From positions 1 to 64,000 of IMG/VR virus record IMGVR_UViG_3300028844_005756: DNA of 64,000 nucleotides. The stretch is one strand, 5' to 3'. Under the pieces are notes generated by a model, which saw only the letters and a program-made list of their open reading frames with translations, had not been told where the DNA came from and searched no databases. The stretch comes from a virus. Positions 1 to 7,832 of the stretch are shown here, one piece after another. A program made the translations under genes and the position numbers. Numbering within the stretch: position 1 is the first letter of the stretch; every line of letters begins with the position of its first letter.

Positions 1-31
1 TTTGAGTTGGGTCAATCAAACTATAGAAATA

Positions 32-59
32 AGTATATCAGACTTGAAAGAAATGTCAA
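32..59 (-). promoter_or_regulatory. sigma-70-type promoter reading out of the left edge
   Basis: On the minus strand TTGACA (59-54) is followed after 16 bases by TATACT (37-32), and TGA just before the -10 box gives an extended -10. It points left, so it would drive a gene beyond the window edge. It belongs to the family of near-consensus promoters seen elsewhere in the window. Confidence 0.7.
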
Positions 60-60
60 G

Positions 61-402
61 TTATTTTTTTAATTTTTTATGTAATTTTTGATGTGTAAAC
101 CATGCATCGGCATTAAAACTTTTGTCACAAACATATATATCAAAGTGTGGTTTTCCTCCAACAGTTACACTTGTGTGCTTACATCCCCATTCTTTTATTT
201 GTTTATTTGTCAATTCAGTCCAGTCTATACCACTTCTGGCTCCTCTTGCAGTCCAATAATGTATCTCATGACCTTCATCATATAAAGAATTTAAATACAT
301 AATCCGTTCATATATTGGCTTATGATTCGGATAGTCTTTGGAACCATCTGCCATTTTAACTTCTTCACAAATGGTTCCATCTATGTCTACGTATATAATC
401 AT
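61..402 (-). CDS. small HAD-superfamily phosphatase
   Basis: A 113-residue HAD-like hydrolase. The N-terminal VDIDGT motif supplies the nucleophile Asp6 and acid/base Asp8. YWTARG (residues 49-54) is motif II, and GGKPHFDIYVCD (82-93) gives the Lys and acidic residues of motifs III/IV. There is no cap domain, as expected for this length. It resembles the stand-alone HAD phosphatases carried by many T4-like marine phages; the substrate is unknown. It is the last gene of the minus-strand metabolic block in this window and its start overlaps the end of iscU by four bases (ATGA), which suggests translational coupling. Confidence 0.75.
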   Translation of the reverse strand: MIIYVDIDGTICEEVKMADGSKDYPNHKPIYERIMYLNSLYDEGHEIHYWTARGARSGIDWTELTNKQIKEWGCKHTSVTVGGKPHFDIYVCDKSFNADAWFTHQKLHKKLKK

Positions 403-785
403 ACGGCTCTTTCACGATAATTTTTGATTGCGGCTTTAATAGCATCTTCTGCTAAAACAGAACAATGAATTTTAACGGGAGGTAGAGAGAGTTCTTCAAC
501 TATTTCAGTATTTTTTATTTCAAGTGCCTCATCTATTGTTTTTCCTTTTACCCATTCAGTTGCTAAACTGGAACTAGCAATTGCACTTCCACAACCAAAT
601 GTTTTAAATTTAGCGTCAACTATTCTATCGTTTTCTACTTTGATTTGTAGTTTCATTACATCACCACATTCAGGTGCGCCTACTAATCCTGTACCAATAT
701 TTTCATCATCTTTAGAAAAACTTCCTACATTTTTTGGGTCATTATAATGGTCCAAGACTTCTTTGCTGTATGACATATTATTCAA
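399..785 (-). CDS. iscU: IscU-type Fe-S cluster scaffold protein
   Basis: A full-length (128-residue) IscU homologue. All three cluster-binding cysteines are present: Cys40 in GAPECGD, Cys65 in FGCGSA and Cys108 in KIHCS, together with the conserved Asp42. The LPPVK motif (101-105), which HscA-type chaperones recognise in IscU, is intact, so the protein should work with host chaperones. It assembles [2Fe-2S]/[4Fe-4S] clusters from sulfur supplied by a cysteine desulfurase, which is not encoded in this window. It overlaps the upstream A-type carrier gene by eight bases, so the two are probably co-translated. The preserved catalytic residues argue for a functional phage-carried metabolic gene rather than a relic. 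Confidence 0.9.
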   Translation of the reverse strand: MNNMSYSKEVLDHYNDPKNVGSFSKDDENIGTGLVGAPECGDVMKLQIKVENDRIVDAKFKTFGCGSAIASSSLATEWVKGKTIDEALEIKNTEIVEELSLPPVKIHCSVLAEDAIKAAIKNYRERAV

Positions 786-1131
786 TTCCTAATTTAAAAT
801 TAGAATTTAACGGTTGAAAAGATTCTCCACAACCACATTGTCCTGAATTAGTTAAAAAAACAAACCCTTGTTCAATTAAATTATCATCCTTATAATCTAT
901 AGTAATAGAACCTATAACGTTTGTCAATAGTTCTTTATCAATGATTATTCTACCACCTTCAAATGTAACATCATTGAGTTTGAGGTCATTAGTTGATTCA
1001 AGTGTCCATCTCCATCCCGAACATCCTCCTGGATTTGCTCCAACTCTTATAAATTTTTCATCTGCTTCATAAAATATATTTTTTGCTTTTTCTGTAATAG
1101 AAATTGTAAAATCTTTATCTCCAATAATCAA
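778..1131 (-). CDS. A-type Fe-S carrier (IscA/ErpA/HesB family)
   Basis: A 117-residue A-type carrier with the family's three cysteines in the usual spacing: Cys37 in GGCSG, and Cys99 and Cys101 in the C-terminal CGCGESF motif. A-type carriers accept clusters from IscU and deliver them to target enzymes. Pairing with iscU directly downstream gives a scaffold plus carrier module. I cannot tell IscA from ErpA or HesB by eye, so no symbol is given. The length is typical of the family. Confidence 0.85.
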   Translation of the reverse strand: MIIGDKDFTISITEKAKNIFYEADEKFIRVGANPGGCSGWRWTLESTNDLKLNDVTFEGGRIIIDKELLTNVIGSITIDYKDDNLIEQGFVFLTNSGQCGCGESFQPLNSNFKLGIE

Positions 1132-1140
1132 TTTTACCTC

Positions 1141-1248
1141 TTAGCGATGATGTAAAACATATCTGACTACATTATATTTTATATTAAAATTATCTGCACT
1201 TTCTTTTTCTTCTTTATATTTTTCAGAATCCAATCCTTCAGTTGTCAT
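1141..1248 (-). CDS. small protein of unknown function (35 residues)
   Basis: A short reading frame (starts MTTEGLDSEK, ends VLHHR) filling the gap between the A-type carrier and the upstream conserved gene. An AAGGAGGT sequence precedes the ATG but lies only one base from it, closer than usual, so the start or even the gene is uncertain. The product is charged and has no recognisable domain. Confidence 0.4.
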   Translation of the reverse strand: MTTEGLDSEKYKEEKESADNFNIKYNVVRYVLHHR

Positions 1249-1275
1249 ACCTCCTTGTTTGATTTATTGTTATCA

Positions 1276-1599
1276 CTAAATCCATAAATTACAATAGTAT
1301 TTACCAAACAACAAAAGTCCATTATCAACTCTTTTTCTCTTTTCTGTGCTTAATAATATAATGTTATCTTCCTTCACTTTTTCAAATGCATAAATCATTT
1401 CATCCAAAACATAGTGCCATCTTTTTTCTAAAAATTCTATATCAGTGTCATTAACTGGAGAATCATCTTCTAATTTTAATTCTTCAGGTACATCATCACT
1501 TGATACAAATGGAACAGAATATACATTATCCTTTCTTAACTTAACAAGTGCTGGATGAATAACCTGAGAAAGTTTATAATCTTCCGCTTTCTTCTGCAT
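1276..1599 (-). CDS. conserved T4-like phage protein of unknown function, N-terminally truncated
   Basis: 107 residues. The sequence resembles the C-terminal half of a protein I recall from marine T4-like phages, with the blocks SSDDVPEEL, RWHYVLDEMIYAF and DNGLLLFGKYYCNLWI. The family member I remember is considerably longer and starts with a KVYI-like strand. Here the ATG used has no ribosome-binding site. A good one (AAAGGAAA) lies upstream at an ATG in another frame (see 1574-1660), so this gene looks frame-shifted or decayed at its 5' end. Function unknown. Confidence 0.6.
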   Translation of the reverse strand: MQKKAEDYKLSQVIHPALVKLRKDNVYSVPFVSSDDVPEELKLEDDSPVNDTDIEFLEKRWHYVLDEMIYAFEKVKEDNIILLSTEKRKRVDNGLLLFGKYYCNLWI

Positions 1600-1660
1600 C
1601 TACAAGCCAATCATAAAAAAAATGCAAGTAACTACGATAACCACACAAATAAACTTTCAT
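1574..1660 (-). pseudogene. 5' fragment (28 codons) probably frame-shifted from the gene at 1276-1599
   Basis: An ATG at 1660 preceded by AAAGGAAA opens a 28-residue frame beginning MKVYLCGYRSYL. It stops at 1574, overlapping the start of the next gene in a different frame. The KVY- start matches what I remember of the family's N-terminus, so it is probably the original translation start, separated from the body by a one-base shift. A genuine mini-gene is the alternative. Confidence 0.45.
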
Positions 1661-1679
1661 GATATTTTCCTTTTAATAA

Positions 1680-2621
1680 TCAACTTTCTAATACACCCAA
1701 AACTTCATAATTTAAATTAACAGATTTTAAATTTTTAGGATCAACTACTAAAACCATTCCTAAACCACAATTAAATGTGCTTCTCATTTCATCATTTGTT
1801 AATGATGTTTTTTCTTGTAACCAACTAAACAATTCTTCATGTGCAAAATAAATTTTTGATTCTGATTTCCAGTTTATAGAATGTTTAGATGAAATACTTC
1901 TATTAATATTATTCCAACCACCTCCAGTAATGTGAGCAACTGCTTTAATATCTACTAATTTTTTTCTAAATTCATCTAAATCATTTTTATATATTTTAGT
2001 TGGTTTTAACAAATTATTTAACAGTTCTTCTGTTATTTTAATTTTATAGTCATCTTTTAGTAATTTGTTTATTAAACTAAAACCATTACTATGAAGACCG
2101 GTACTATAAAGTCCAATTAAAATATCATTCTTTTTAATTTTCTTTGTATTTTCATCTAATTTTGTACCTACTCCAAATCCACAAACATCAAAGTTTTTAT
2201 TTGTTTTAAACATTTCTGGTAATTCAGCAGTTTCACCTCCTACTAATTTTACATTTATATTTTTACAAGCACTATCTATACCTGCTATTACTTCCAGATA
2301 AAAAGATTCATTTAACTCACCTGTTGCAAAATAATCCATAAAAAAAAGAGGTTCTGCATTTTCACATAAAATATCATTCATTACCATAGCTACACAATCT
2401 TCTCCAATTGAATTCATTGGACGTTGATAAACTTCTTTAGCATATTTTGCAAGTAATACTTTTGTACCTACCCCATCACAACTCATAACAAGACTACCAT
2501 TTGACCATTGCGGAAGAACACACGTAGCTGAAAATTTACCAATTTGGTCTGAATAAGTTTTTATTTTATCTACAAGATTATTTGCCAAATTTACATCAAC
2601 TCCAGCATCTTTATAATTCAT
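1680..2621 (-). CDS. purM: phosphoribosylformylglycinamidine cyclo-ligase (AIR synthetase)
   Basis: A 313-residue PurM, slightly shorter than the bacterial enzyme (about 345). It converts FGAM plus ATP to AIR, step 5 of IMP synthesis. The start (YKDAGVD), the SCDGVGTK block near residues 47-54, LVGGETAELPEM and the VAHITGGG block are all family hallmarks of the ATP-binding half. It lies two bases downstream of purQ in a purE-D-S-L-Q-M operon, so it receives the product of the purSLQ complex encoded just upstream. Confidence 0.95.
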   Translation of the reverse strand: MNYKDAGVDVNLANNLVDKIKTYSDQIGKFSATCVLPQWSNGSLVMSCDGVGTKVLLAKYAKEVYQRPMNSIGEDCVAMVMNDILCENAEPLFFMDYFATGELNESFYLEVIAGIDSACKNINVKLVGGETAELPEMFKTNKNFDVCGFGVGTKLDENTKKIKKNDILIGLYSTGLHSNGFSLINKLLKDDYKIKITEELLNNLLKPTKIYKNDLDEFRKKLVDIKAVAHITGGGWNNINRSISSKHSINWKSESKIYFAHEELFSWLQEKTSLTNDEMRSTFNCGLGMVLVVDPKNLKSVNLNYEVLGVLES

Positions 2622-2623
2622 AA

Positions 2624-3241
2624 TTACCTTAATAAGAATTTATCTATTATTATATAACCATCTTTACTTTTGTGATGACTTTCAAAAGCACGTTCTGGAT
2701 GAGGCATTAATCCAAGAACATTACCTTTATTGTTGTATATGCCAGCTATAGCATGTAGACTTCCGTTTGGATTGAGTGGTTTGTAGCGCCAAGCTACTTC
2801 AAAATTAAAATGATCATTTTTATTACAATAAAACTGTCCGTCTCCATGTGCAATTGGTACAGTAATGTTTTTTAGATGATTATCATATAATTCAACTTCT
2901 TTGCATATGAATTTTAAAGTATTATTTTTTCTCAGTGTGCCGGTTAATATCTTTCTCTCACATAGAATCTGAAATCCATTACATATTCCTAAAACTTTTC
3001 TACCATCATTGGCATATTTTTCAATATCATTCATTGCTGGACTTAAACTTGCAAGAATACCGGCACGTAAATAATCTCCATAACTAAATCCACCTGGTAA
3101 AACATACATATCTAATTTTGGAACAGAACTTTCTTTGTGCCAAATTGTAGATACTTGGAATTCCTTATAAGTCTTTAAAAATCTAATAGTTTCTTGCTCA
3201 CAATTGGAACCAGGAAATATAACAACTCCAACCTTATACAT
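2624..3241 (-). CDS. purQ: FGAM synthase, glutamine amidotransferase subunit
   Basis: A 205-residue class I glutamine amidotransferase with the complete triad: nucleophile Cys87 in GICNGFQ, and His181 and Glu183 in MPHPERAFE. It generates ammonia for FGAM synthase, step 4 of IMP synthesis. Its start overlaps the purL stop by one base (TAATG), typical of subunits made in equal amounts. Length is close to bacterial PurQ (about 227). Confidence 0.95.
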   Translation of the reverse strand: MYKVGVVIFPGSNCEQETIRFLKTYKEFQVSTIWHKESSVPKLDMYVLPGGFSYGDYLRAGILASLSPAMNDIEKYANDGRKVLGICNGFQILCERKILTGTLRKNNTLKFICKEVELYDNHLKNITVPIAHGDGQFYCNKNDHFNFEVAWRYKPLNPNGSLHAIAGIYNNKGNVLGLMPHPERAFESHHKSKDGYIIIDKFLLR

Positions 3242-4833
3242 TAATCCTCCATTAAACCAATTGCTCCAAATACTGGAGTAGGTAATATATTTTGTCCTGA
3301 TGTTTCATTATAGAAACTCACATTGCCGCTGACAACAGGAAAGTCCAGTTTCTCACAGATTCTAGCCATTGCATCTATAGTTTCTTTAAACTCAAACATA
3401 ATCTCAGGGTTCTCAGGATTGCCGAAATTCAAACAATTTGTTAATGCTATAGGTTTAGCACCAATAGAAACTAATTTATCATAAACTGAAACTATACAAT
3501 TCTCTGCTCCTTGGTCTGGATTAATATAACTCTGATATGGAAAGCTATCAGTATAAATTGCAATTTGTTTATCTTTACCTCTGGCATCTTTTCTAGGTAT
3601 TCTGACAATAGCTACATCATCTCTAATACCCTTTATTGTATTACCTTGAACTTCACTATCATATTGAGAATGAATTAATTCTGAACTATAAAAATAATTC
3701 TCCTGTGCTTCTTCTCTTTCAAATATTGGTTTCCAGGGTCTTTCCATTTCTGGATATTCTAAAGCACTAAGCGGAAAATTACAACAAACATTACCATCCT
3801 TATACACTGTAAAATTTCCATCTTCTGTTGTATGACCAATTTCTACACAATCCAAATCCCATTTATCAAAAATAGCTTTAGCTTCTTCTATTCCCCGATC
3901 GTGCAAAACAAACAACATTCTTTCCTGAGATTCACTGAGTAAAATCTCCCAAGCTTCCATACCTGTTTCTCTTAACGGAACTTTATCTAGATTTAATTCT
4001 ATACCACATGTTCCTTTAAATAATGCAGAGCCTCCTTTTATACCTATTTCAGTAGAAGAACTGGTAAGTCCTGCTGCTCCCATATCTTGTGCGGCAATCA
4101 CATGTTCTGTTTTTGCTAGTTCAAGACAGGCTTCTATTAACAACTTTTCTAGATATGGATCTCCCACTTGTACAGTAGGGCGTAAATCTACACCATCTGT
4201 GAAACTATCACTTGCCATTACTGCTCCGCCAATACCATCTCTTCCTGTCTTAGCACCGACATATAATAATCTTCCCGGATTTTTGGCTACACTTTTTATA
4301 ATACGTTCTCTAGTATGACCAATTGCCATTGCATTTACTAGTGGATTTTTTTCATATCTTTCATTAAACTTTATTTTACTACTGACAGTGGGTACACCTA
4401 CACAATTTCCATAGTGTGTTAATCCTGCAATCACTCCATCCATAACACGTTTACTATCATCAGAAAATGCAGGGTCTCCGAAAAATAAATTATTGGTAAG
4501 TGCAATAGGTCTAAATCCCATTGTAAAGATATCACGTAGAATACCACCAACTCCGGTTGCTGCACCTTGAAATGGTTCAATATAACTTGGGTGATTATGT
4601 GACTCCATTTTAAATGCGACTTTATCAGTGCCACCAATACTAATTACTCCAGCGTTTTCACCAGGACTTGAAAAAACATATTTGTTATCTGTGTATAATC
4701 TACGTAAATGAGGCTTGCTTGTTTTATAACTGCAATGTTCACTCCACATTGCATCAAAAACGGATTCTTCTGTATGATTCGGTTTTCTATTTAATCTTTT
4801 TTCAATTTCAATTAGTTCATCTTTAGTCAACAT
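3241..4833 (-). CDS. purL: FGAM synthase, large (synthetase) subunit, lacking the C-terminal domain
   Basis: A small-type PurL. The MWSEHCSYK block (about residues 28-36), SPGENAGV, ESHNHPS and the LRETGMEAWEILLSESQERM block identify it. FGAM synthase joins FGAR, ATP and glutamine-derived ammonia. At 530 residues it is shorter than B. subtilis PurL (about 740): it ends right after PTPVFGAIGLMED, which corresponds to the end of the third structural domain, so the last (B2) domain of roughly 190 residues is absent. The end is clean, with purQ starting on the stop codon, so this looks like a settled deletion and not a sequencing frameshift. The partner subunits purS and purQ flank it. Confidence 0.9.
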   Translation of the reverse strand: MLTKDELIEIEKRLNRKPNHTEESVFDAMWSEHCSYKTSKPHLRRLYTDNKYVFSSPGENAGVISIGGTDKVAFKMESHNHPSYIEPFQGAATGVGGILRDIFTMGFRPIALTNNLFFGDPAFSDDSKRVMDGVIAGLTHYGNCVGVPTVSSKIKFNERYEKNPLVNAMAIGHTRERIIKSVAKNPGRLLYVGAKTGRDGIGGAVMASDSFTDGVDLRPTVQVGDPYLEKLLIEACLELAKTEHVIAAQDMGAAGLTSSSTEIGIKGGSALFKGTCGIELNLDKVPLRETGMEAWEILLSESQERMLFVLHDRGIEEAKAIFDKWDLDCVEIGHTTEDGNFTVYKDGNVCCNFPLSALEYPEMERPWKPIFEREEAQENYFYSSELIHSQYDSEVQGNTIKGIRDDVAIVRIPRKDARGKDKQIAIYTDSFPYQSYINPDQGAENCIVSVYDKLVSIGAKPIALTNCLNFGNPENPEIMFEFKETIDAMARICEKLDFPVVSGNVSFYNETSGQNILPTPVFGAIGLMED

Positions 4834-5044
4834 ATTTTACTTCATAATCATAGAGTAATTCGTTTACAAAAAGTTTTTTAGCAATATCATCAACGTCAGC
4901 ATCATTCTCTATTTCTAGATAATAAATCTCCCCTACGGAAATGTGAGTGATTTTTAAATCTTTTCCTACGGAGTTCAGTATTGTTTCCCCTTCTACGTCT
5001 TTGATTCCACTCCGAAGCTTTGTTTGAATTGCCACTTTTTTCAT
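4823..5044 (-). CDS. purS: FGAM synthase, PurS subunit
   Basis: A 73-residue PurS, slightly shorter than the bacterial protein (about 80-84). It is the small subunit that bridges PurL and PurQ. The pattern KLRSGIKDVEGETI, followed by GKDLKITHISVG and a C-terminal LLYDYEV, matches the family. It overlaps purL by eleven bases. Remarkably, about two thirds of the gene is also read in another frame as the C-terminal extension of purD. Confidence 0.9.
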   Translation of the reverse strand: MKKVAIQTKLRSGIKDVEGETILNSVGKDLKITHISVGEIYYLEIENDADVDDIAKKLFVNELLYDYEVKYVD

Positions 5045-6269
5045 TTTTGCCTATGTCCTTTCTGTAGATCATATTATCAAAATTGATTTTATTCACTGCA
5101 TTATACACGTTTTCTCTAGCTTTGTCAAGTGTTTTTTCAAATGTTGTTACATTTAATACTCTTCCACCATTTGTTTTGTATTTTTGAGATTGTTCATCAA
5201 ATACGGTTCCCGCGTGAAATACTTGAACACTATTATCAATTTTATCTAAACCTTCAATGCAATAACCATGTTCATATTTTTGAGGATATCCTTGTGAACA
5301 TAAAGAAACTGTAATAGCATATCCTTCATGAAATTTTGGGTCGGGTAAATTATCTAATGTTCCTTCAGAAATTGCCTTTAAATACGGAGCTAAGTCATCT
5401 TTCATAAGCATCATTAGTACTTGACATTCAGGGTCTCCAAATCTAACATTATATTCTAAGACAAAAGGACCATTTTCATTTATCATTAATCCTATATATA
5501 ATATTCCTTTATATCTACAACCTTCTAAACGCATTCCATTTAATGTAGGTTTTATAATAGTATCTTCTATTCTTTTTTTCATTTTATCAGTGACAAGTGG
5601 ATGTGGAGCAATAGCACCCATTCCGCCTGTATTTGGTCCTTCATCACCATCATTTATTCTTTTATAATCTTTACAAAATGGTAATATTTTATAGCTATCT
5701 CCGTCTGACATGACAAAACAACTTGCTTCAAAACCAAATACATAGTCTTCAAATAATACTTTATTAGAAGAAGATTTAAAAATATTATTAATAAAGATAG
5801 GTGGAATATTCCTCCAAGCTTCTTCTTGAGTTCTTGCAATTACTACTCCCTTTCCTCCACAAAGTCCATCTTCTTTTATTACTACTGGATAATATGGATT
5901 TTCTAAATCTAGTGGTTTAATACTTATAATTTTGTGGGAACGATTATTACGCATGATATCAAGGTCAAGCAACGCTTGATTCATACCATCAGGATTTCTA
6001 GTATACGTCATCCATCTTGCAGTGGGTATATCCCATCGTTGCATAAACTGTTTGGCCCACAATTTACTAGATTCTAATCTAGCCGCAAGCATACTAGGCG
6101 CAACTATTCTTATGAAACCATGTCTATCGGCAATACCATCTGCAATAGGTCCTTCAGGACCTACGACAGTTAATTCTTGCAAATCATTTACAATTTCATG
6201 ACAATGTTTTGTTAATTTCCATTTTATTGCAGATTCTCTGCCACCATTTCCTACAATTTTTACTCTCAC
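4902..6269 (-). CDS. purD: phosphoribosylamine-glycine ligase (GAR synthetase) with C-terminal read-on
   Basis: An ATP-grasp GAR synthetase (step 2 of IMP synthesis). VGNGGRESAI at the N-terminus, VIKEDGLCGGKGVVIA, the DEGPNTGGMGA block and the FGDPECQVLM block are all present. The usual PurD C-terminus (MIYRKDIG) is reached about 50 codons before the stop. The remaining 45 or so residues are basic and low in hydrophobics, run into purS in another frame, and look unlike any PurD, so the original stop codon seems to have been lost. Total length is 455 residues against about 425 in bacteria. Confidence 0.9.
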   Translation of the reverse strand: MRVKIVGNGGRESAIKWKLTKHCHEIVNDLQELTVVGPEGPIADGIADRHGFIRIVAPSMLAARLESSKLWAKQFMQRWDIPTARWMTYTRNPDGMNQALLDLDIMRNNRSHKIISIKPLDLENPYYPVVIKEDGLCGGKGVVIARTQEEAWRNIPPIFINNIFKSSSNKVLFEDYVFGFEASCFVMSDGDSYKILPFCKDYKRINDGDEGPNTGGMGAIAPHPLVTDKMKKRIEDTIIKPTLNGMRLEGCRYKGILYIGLMINENGPFVLEYNVRFGDPECQVLMMLMKDDLAPYLKAISEGTLDNLPDPKFHEGYAITVSLCSQGYPQKYEHGYCIEGLDKIDNSVQVFHAGTVFDEQSQKYKTNGGRVLNVTTFEKTLDKARENVYNAVNKINFDNMIYRKDIGKNEKSGNSNKASEWNQRRRRGNNTELRRKRFKNHSHFRRGDLLSRNRE

Positions 6270-6289
6270 ATTACAATCTCATATGTATA

Positions 6290-6823
6290 TTAAAATATAT
6301 TATTATCAACTACAGTAACATTTCCATCTTCATAATAAGTATTAAATTCAGAATTAATAATGTCTATATCTTTTTCTTGCTTTACTCTTTCGGAAATTAA
6401 TTTTTGATGAAGTGTAGTATTGTTTAGTGCTAATATTTGAAGAGATAAAAGAGCCGCATTTTTAGAATTGTTAATCGCTACTGTTGCGACAGGCACACCT
6501 CTTGGCATTTGCACAATAGATAATAAACTATCCAATCCTTCAGCAGTAGAGGTTCTTACTGGAACACCGATTACAGGAATTGTAGTTAATGCAGCAAACA
6601 TTCCTGGTAAATGTGCTGCTCCACCAGCACCGGCAATAATTACTTTAAATCCATTTTGAATAGCATTTTTAGCATATGTAGCCATTTTCAAAGGTGTTCT
6701 ATGTGCGGATAGAATTTTTTTTTCGTGGGGAATATTATATTCTTGGAGTGTGTCACATGCGGGTTTCATGATATCCCAATCACTTTTACTTCCCATAACA
6801 ACACTAACAATCGGATTTAACAT
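6290..6823 (-). CDS. purE: N5-carboxyaminoimidazole ribonucleotide mutase
   Basis: A class I PurE of 177 residues: GSKSDW binds the phosphate, followed by ILSAHRTP, with [12 protein letters not shown] in the active-site loop. It isomerises N5-CAIR to CAIR. The ATG at 6823 is chosen because GAAAGG sits seven bases upstream; a TTG five codons earlier lies inside that ribosome-binding site. First gene of the purine operon. The partner PurK is not in the window and would come from the host or another part of the genome. Confidence 0.93.
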   Translation of the reverse strand: MLNPIVSVVMGSKSDWDIMKPACDTLQEYNIPHEKKILSAHRTPLKMATYAKNAIQNGFKVIIAGAGGAAHLPGMFAALTTIPVIGVPVRTSTAEGLDSLLSIVQMPRGVPVATVAINNSKNAALLSLQILALNNTTLHQKLISERVKQEKDIDIINSEFNTYYEDGNVTVVDNNIF

Positions 6824-6843
6824 GTCATTTCCTTTCAATTAAA

Positions 6844-6867
6844 AATCTTCAACTATAAAAGAAGATT
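6844..6867 (-). terminator. hairpin upstream of purE, possible terminator or attenuator
   Basis: AATCTTC and GAAGATT form a 7-bp stem with a 10-base loop. Read on the minus strand it is followed by TTTTT, giving an intrinsic-terminator shape about 20 bases before the purE start. The stem is short and AT-rich, so activity is uncertain. It could end transcripts arriving from the late block upstream. Confidence 0.4.
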
Positions 6868-6957
6868 AACATTTATAAAAAATTACAATCTCATAAAAAA
6901 TACATTGATATTTTTTTATATAAATTAAGCGGCTAATAAATTATAAGAAGTCAAGTA

Positions 6958-7170
6958 TTATTTTTTATACTCTGGCAAATCTTTATGTTTAGTAGATGCA
7001 AATTTCTTTGCATCTTTCATAGACATACCTTTAGCTATCTTTTTTACTTCATCAGAAGCATCTTTCATTCGGCCTTTTTTATAGGCGTATACCATACCCA
7101 TTAGTCTTTGTTGACTTTTAGATAAGGATTTCTCTAGGATAACTTCCCAGAATTCACTGTATCGTTTCAT
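6958..7170 (-). CDS. small conserved T4-like phage protein (DUF3008-like)
   Basis: 70 residues containing the block LSKSQQRLMGMVYAYKKG and a C-terminal DAKKFASTKHKDLPE. I recognise both from a small uncharacterised family widespread in marine T4-like phages (I believe DUF3008). Function unknown. Its start codon overlaps the stop of the upstream 54-residue gene (ATGA), and the pair sits behind a weak late-promoter-like box. Confidence 0.65.
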   Translation of the reverse strand: MKRYSEFWEVILEKSLSKSQQRLMGMVYAYKKGRMKDASDEVKKIAKGMSMKDAKKFASTKHKDLPEYKK

Positions 7171-7331
7171 TTATCTTTTTTATCATCATCTTTTTTATCT
7201 TCTTCTTTGTCATCTGCAGCTTTCTCCATAGATTCTTCTTTATCACCATCTTTATCTATATCAAGAAAATCTGGTTTCTTTTTCTTGGCGGCTTCTGTGA
7301 TTTGGTCTAAAAATAGTTTAAATGACTTCAT
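7167..7331 (-). CDS. small acidic/lysine-rich protein with capsid-targeting-like N-terminus
   Basis: 54 residues. MKSFKLFLDQITEA at the start resembles the T4 capsid-targeting peptide (MKTYQEFIAEA in T4 internal proteins), and ITE|A fits the gp21 prohead-protease rule (I/L)-x-E. The rest, KKKKPDFLDIDKDGDKEE followed by a D/E/K-rich tail, has an EF-hand-like DxDKDGD segment. Similar short proteins occur in marine T4-like phages. It may be a prohead core or internal protein; this is inference. Confidence 0.6.
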   Translation of the reverse strand: MKSFKLFLDQITEAAKKKKPDFLDIDKDGDKEESMEKAADDKEEDKKDDDKKDK

Positions 7332-7367
7332 GTTCTGTTAGATTAAAGTTAAAATATAATTTATATA

Positions 7368-7374
7368 TATTTAG
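7368..7374 (-). promoter_or_regulatory. possible weak T4-type late promoter
   Basis: CTAAATA on the minus strand, a one-base variant of the T4 late -10 box, about 37 bases upstream of the 54-residue gene. It may drive the 7331-6958 pair. Confidence 0.35.
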
Positions 7375-7382
7375 CAGGTTTA

Positions 7383-7832
7383 TTAGTTGACCTGTATAGG
7401 AATTAATTTTAGTCCAATGATATCAGCTAGTCCAGCTGTATCTTCATTACTAAGTGCAATTGCATTTCTATTTCCCAAAACATAACGATATGAATCCATA
7501 GTTGTTGCTTTAACTTCAACTTGTTCTAGTTGTCCTCTGGCAATCTTTTCTTCTATTTTTCTTTTAAGAAGATGTGGAGGTAAAACGGATATTTCACGTA
7601 CTACCGAATCTAATAAAGTTGAATCTTTACCATATAAAACAATGACTAAAGTTGTTTGAACACCTTGAATAGTATCTGTTCTACCTTCCAAAAAATACAT
7701 AAGTTCTTCACCCTCAACTTGTGTTAGTTTATTCTGAGGATGAACGGCTATAGAATTTTGAGCTTGTATAGTTGTAGTTGTTAATAAAAAAGCTACTGCT
7801 AAATTAAAAAACGTAAGTAATAGAGACCGCAT
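7383..7832 (-). CDS. exported PstS-like small periplasmic binding protein
   Basis: 149 residues. The first 24 or so form a typical signal peptide (basic start, hydrophobic core, TIQAQ cleavage region). The mature part begins IAVHPQNKLTQVEGEELMYF, which is the start of the small 'phosphate ABC transporter substrate-binding-like' proteins of Gram-negative bacteria, where HP.N....S..EL..IFLGR is characteristic; here LEGRTDTI follows. These bacterial proteins usually lie beside a porin gene, and so does this one: its start overlaps the porin gene by 29 bases. It should be periplasmic. The ligand is not predictable from sequence, and phosphate binding is not established. Confidence 0.6.
   Translation of the reverse strand: MRSLLLTFFNLAVAFLLTTTTIQAQNSIAVHPQNKLTQVEGEELMYFLEGRTDTIQGVQTTLVIVLYGKDSTLLDSVVREISVLPPHLLKRKIEEKIARGQLEQVEVKATTMDSYRYVLGNRNAIALSNEDTAGLADIIGLKLIPIQVN

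Noticed and set aside
6841-6957. Possible purine riboswitch in front of the purine operon
   Set aside because: I looked for the conserved purine-aptamer junction and loop sequences and found only a simple AT-rich hairpin.
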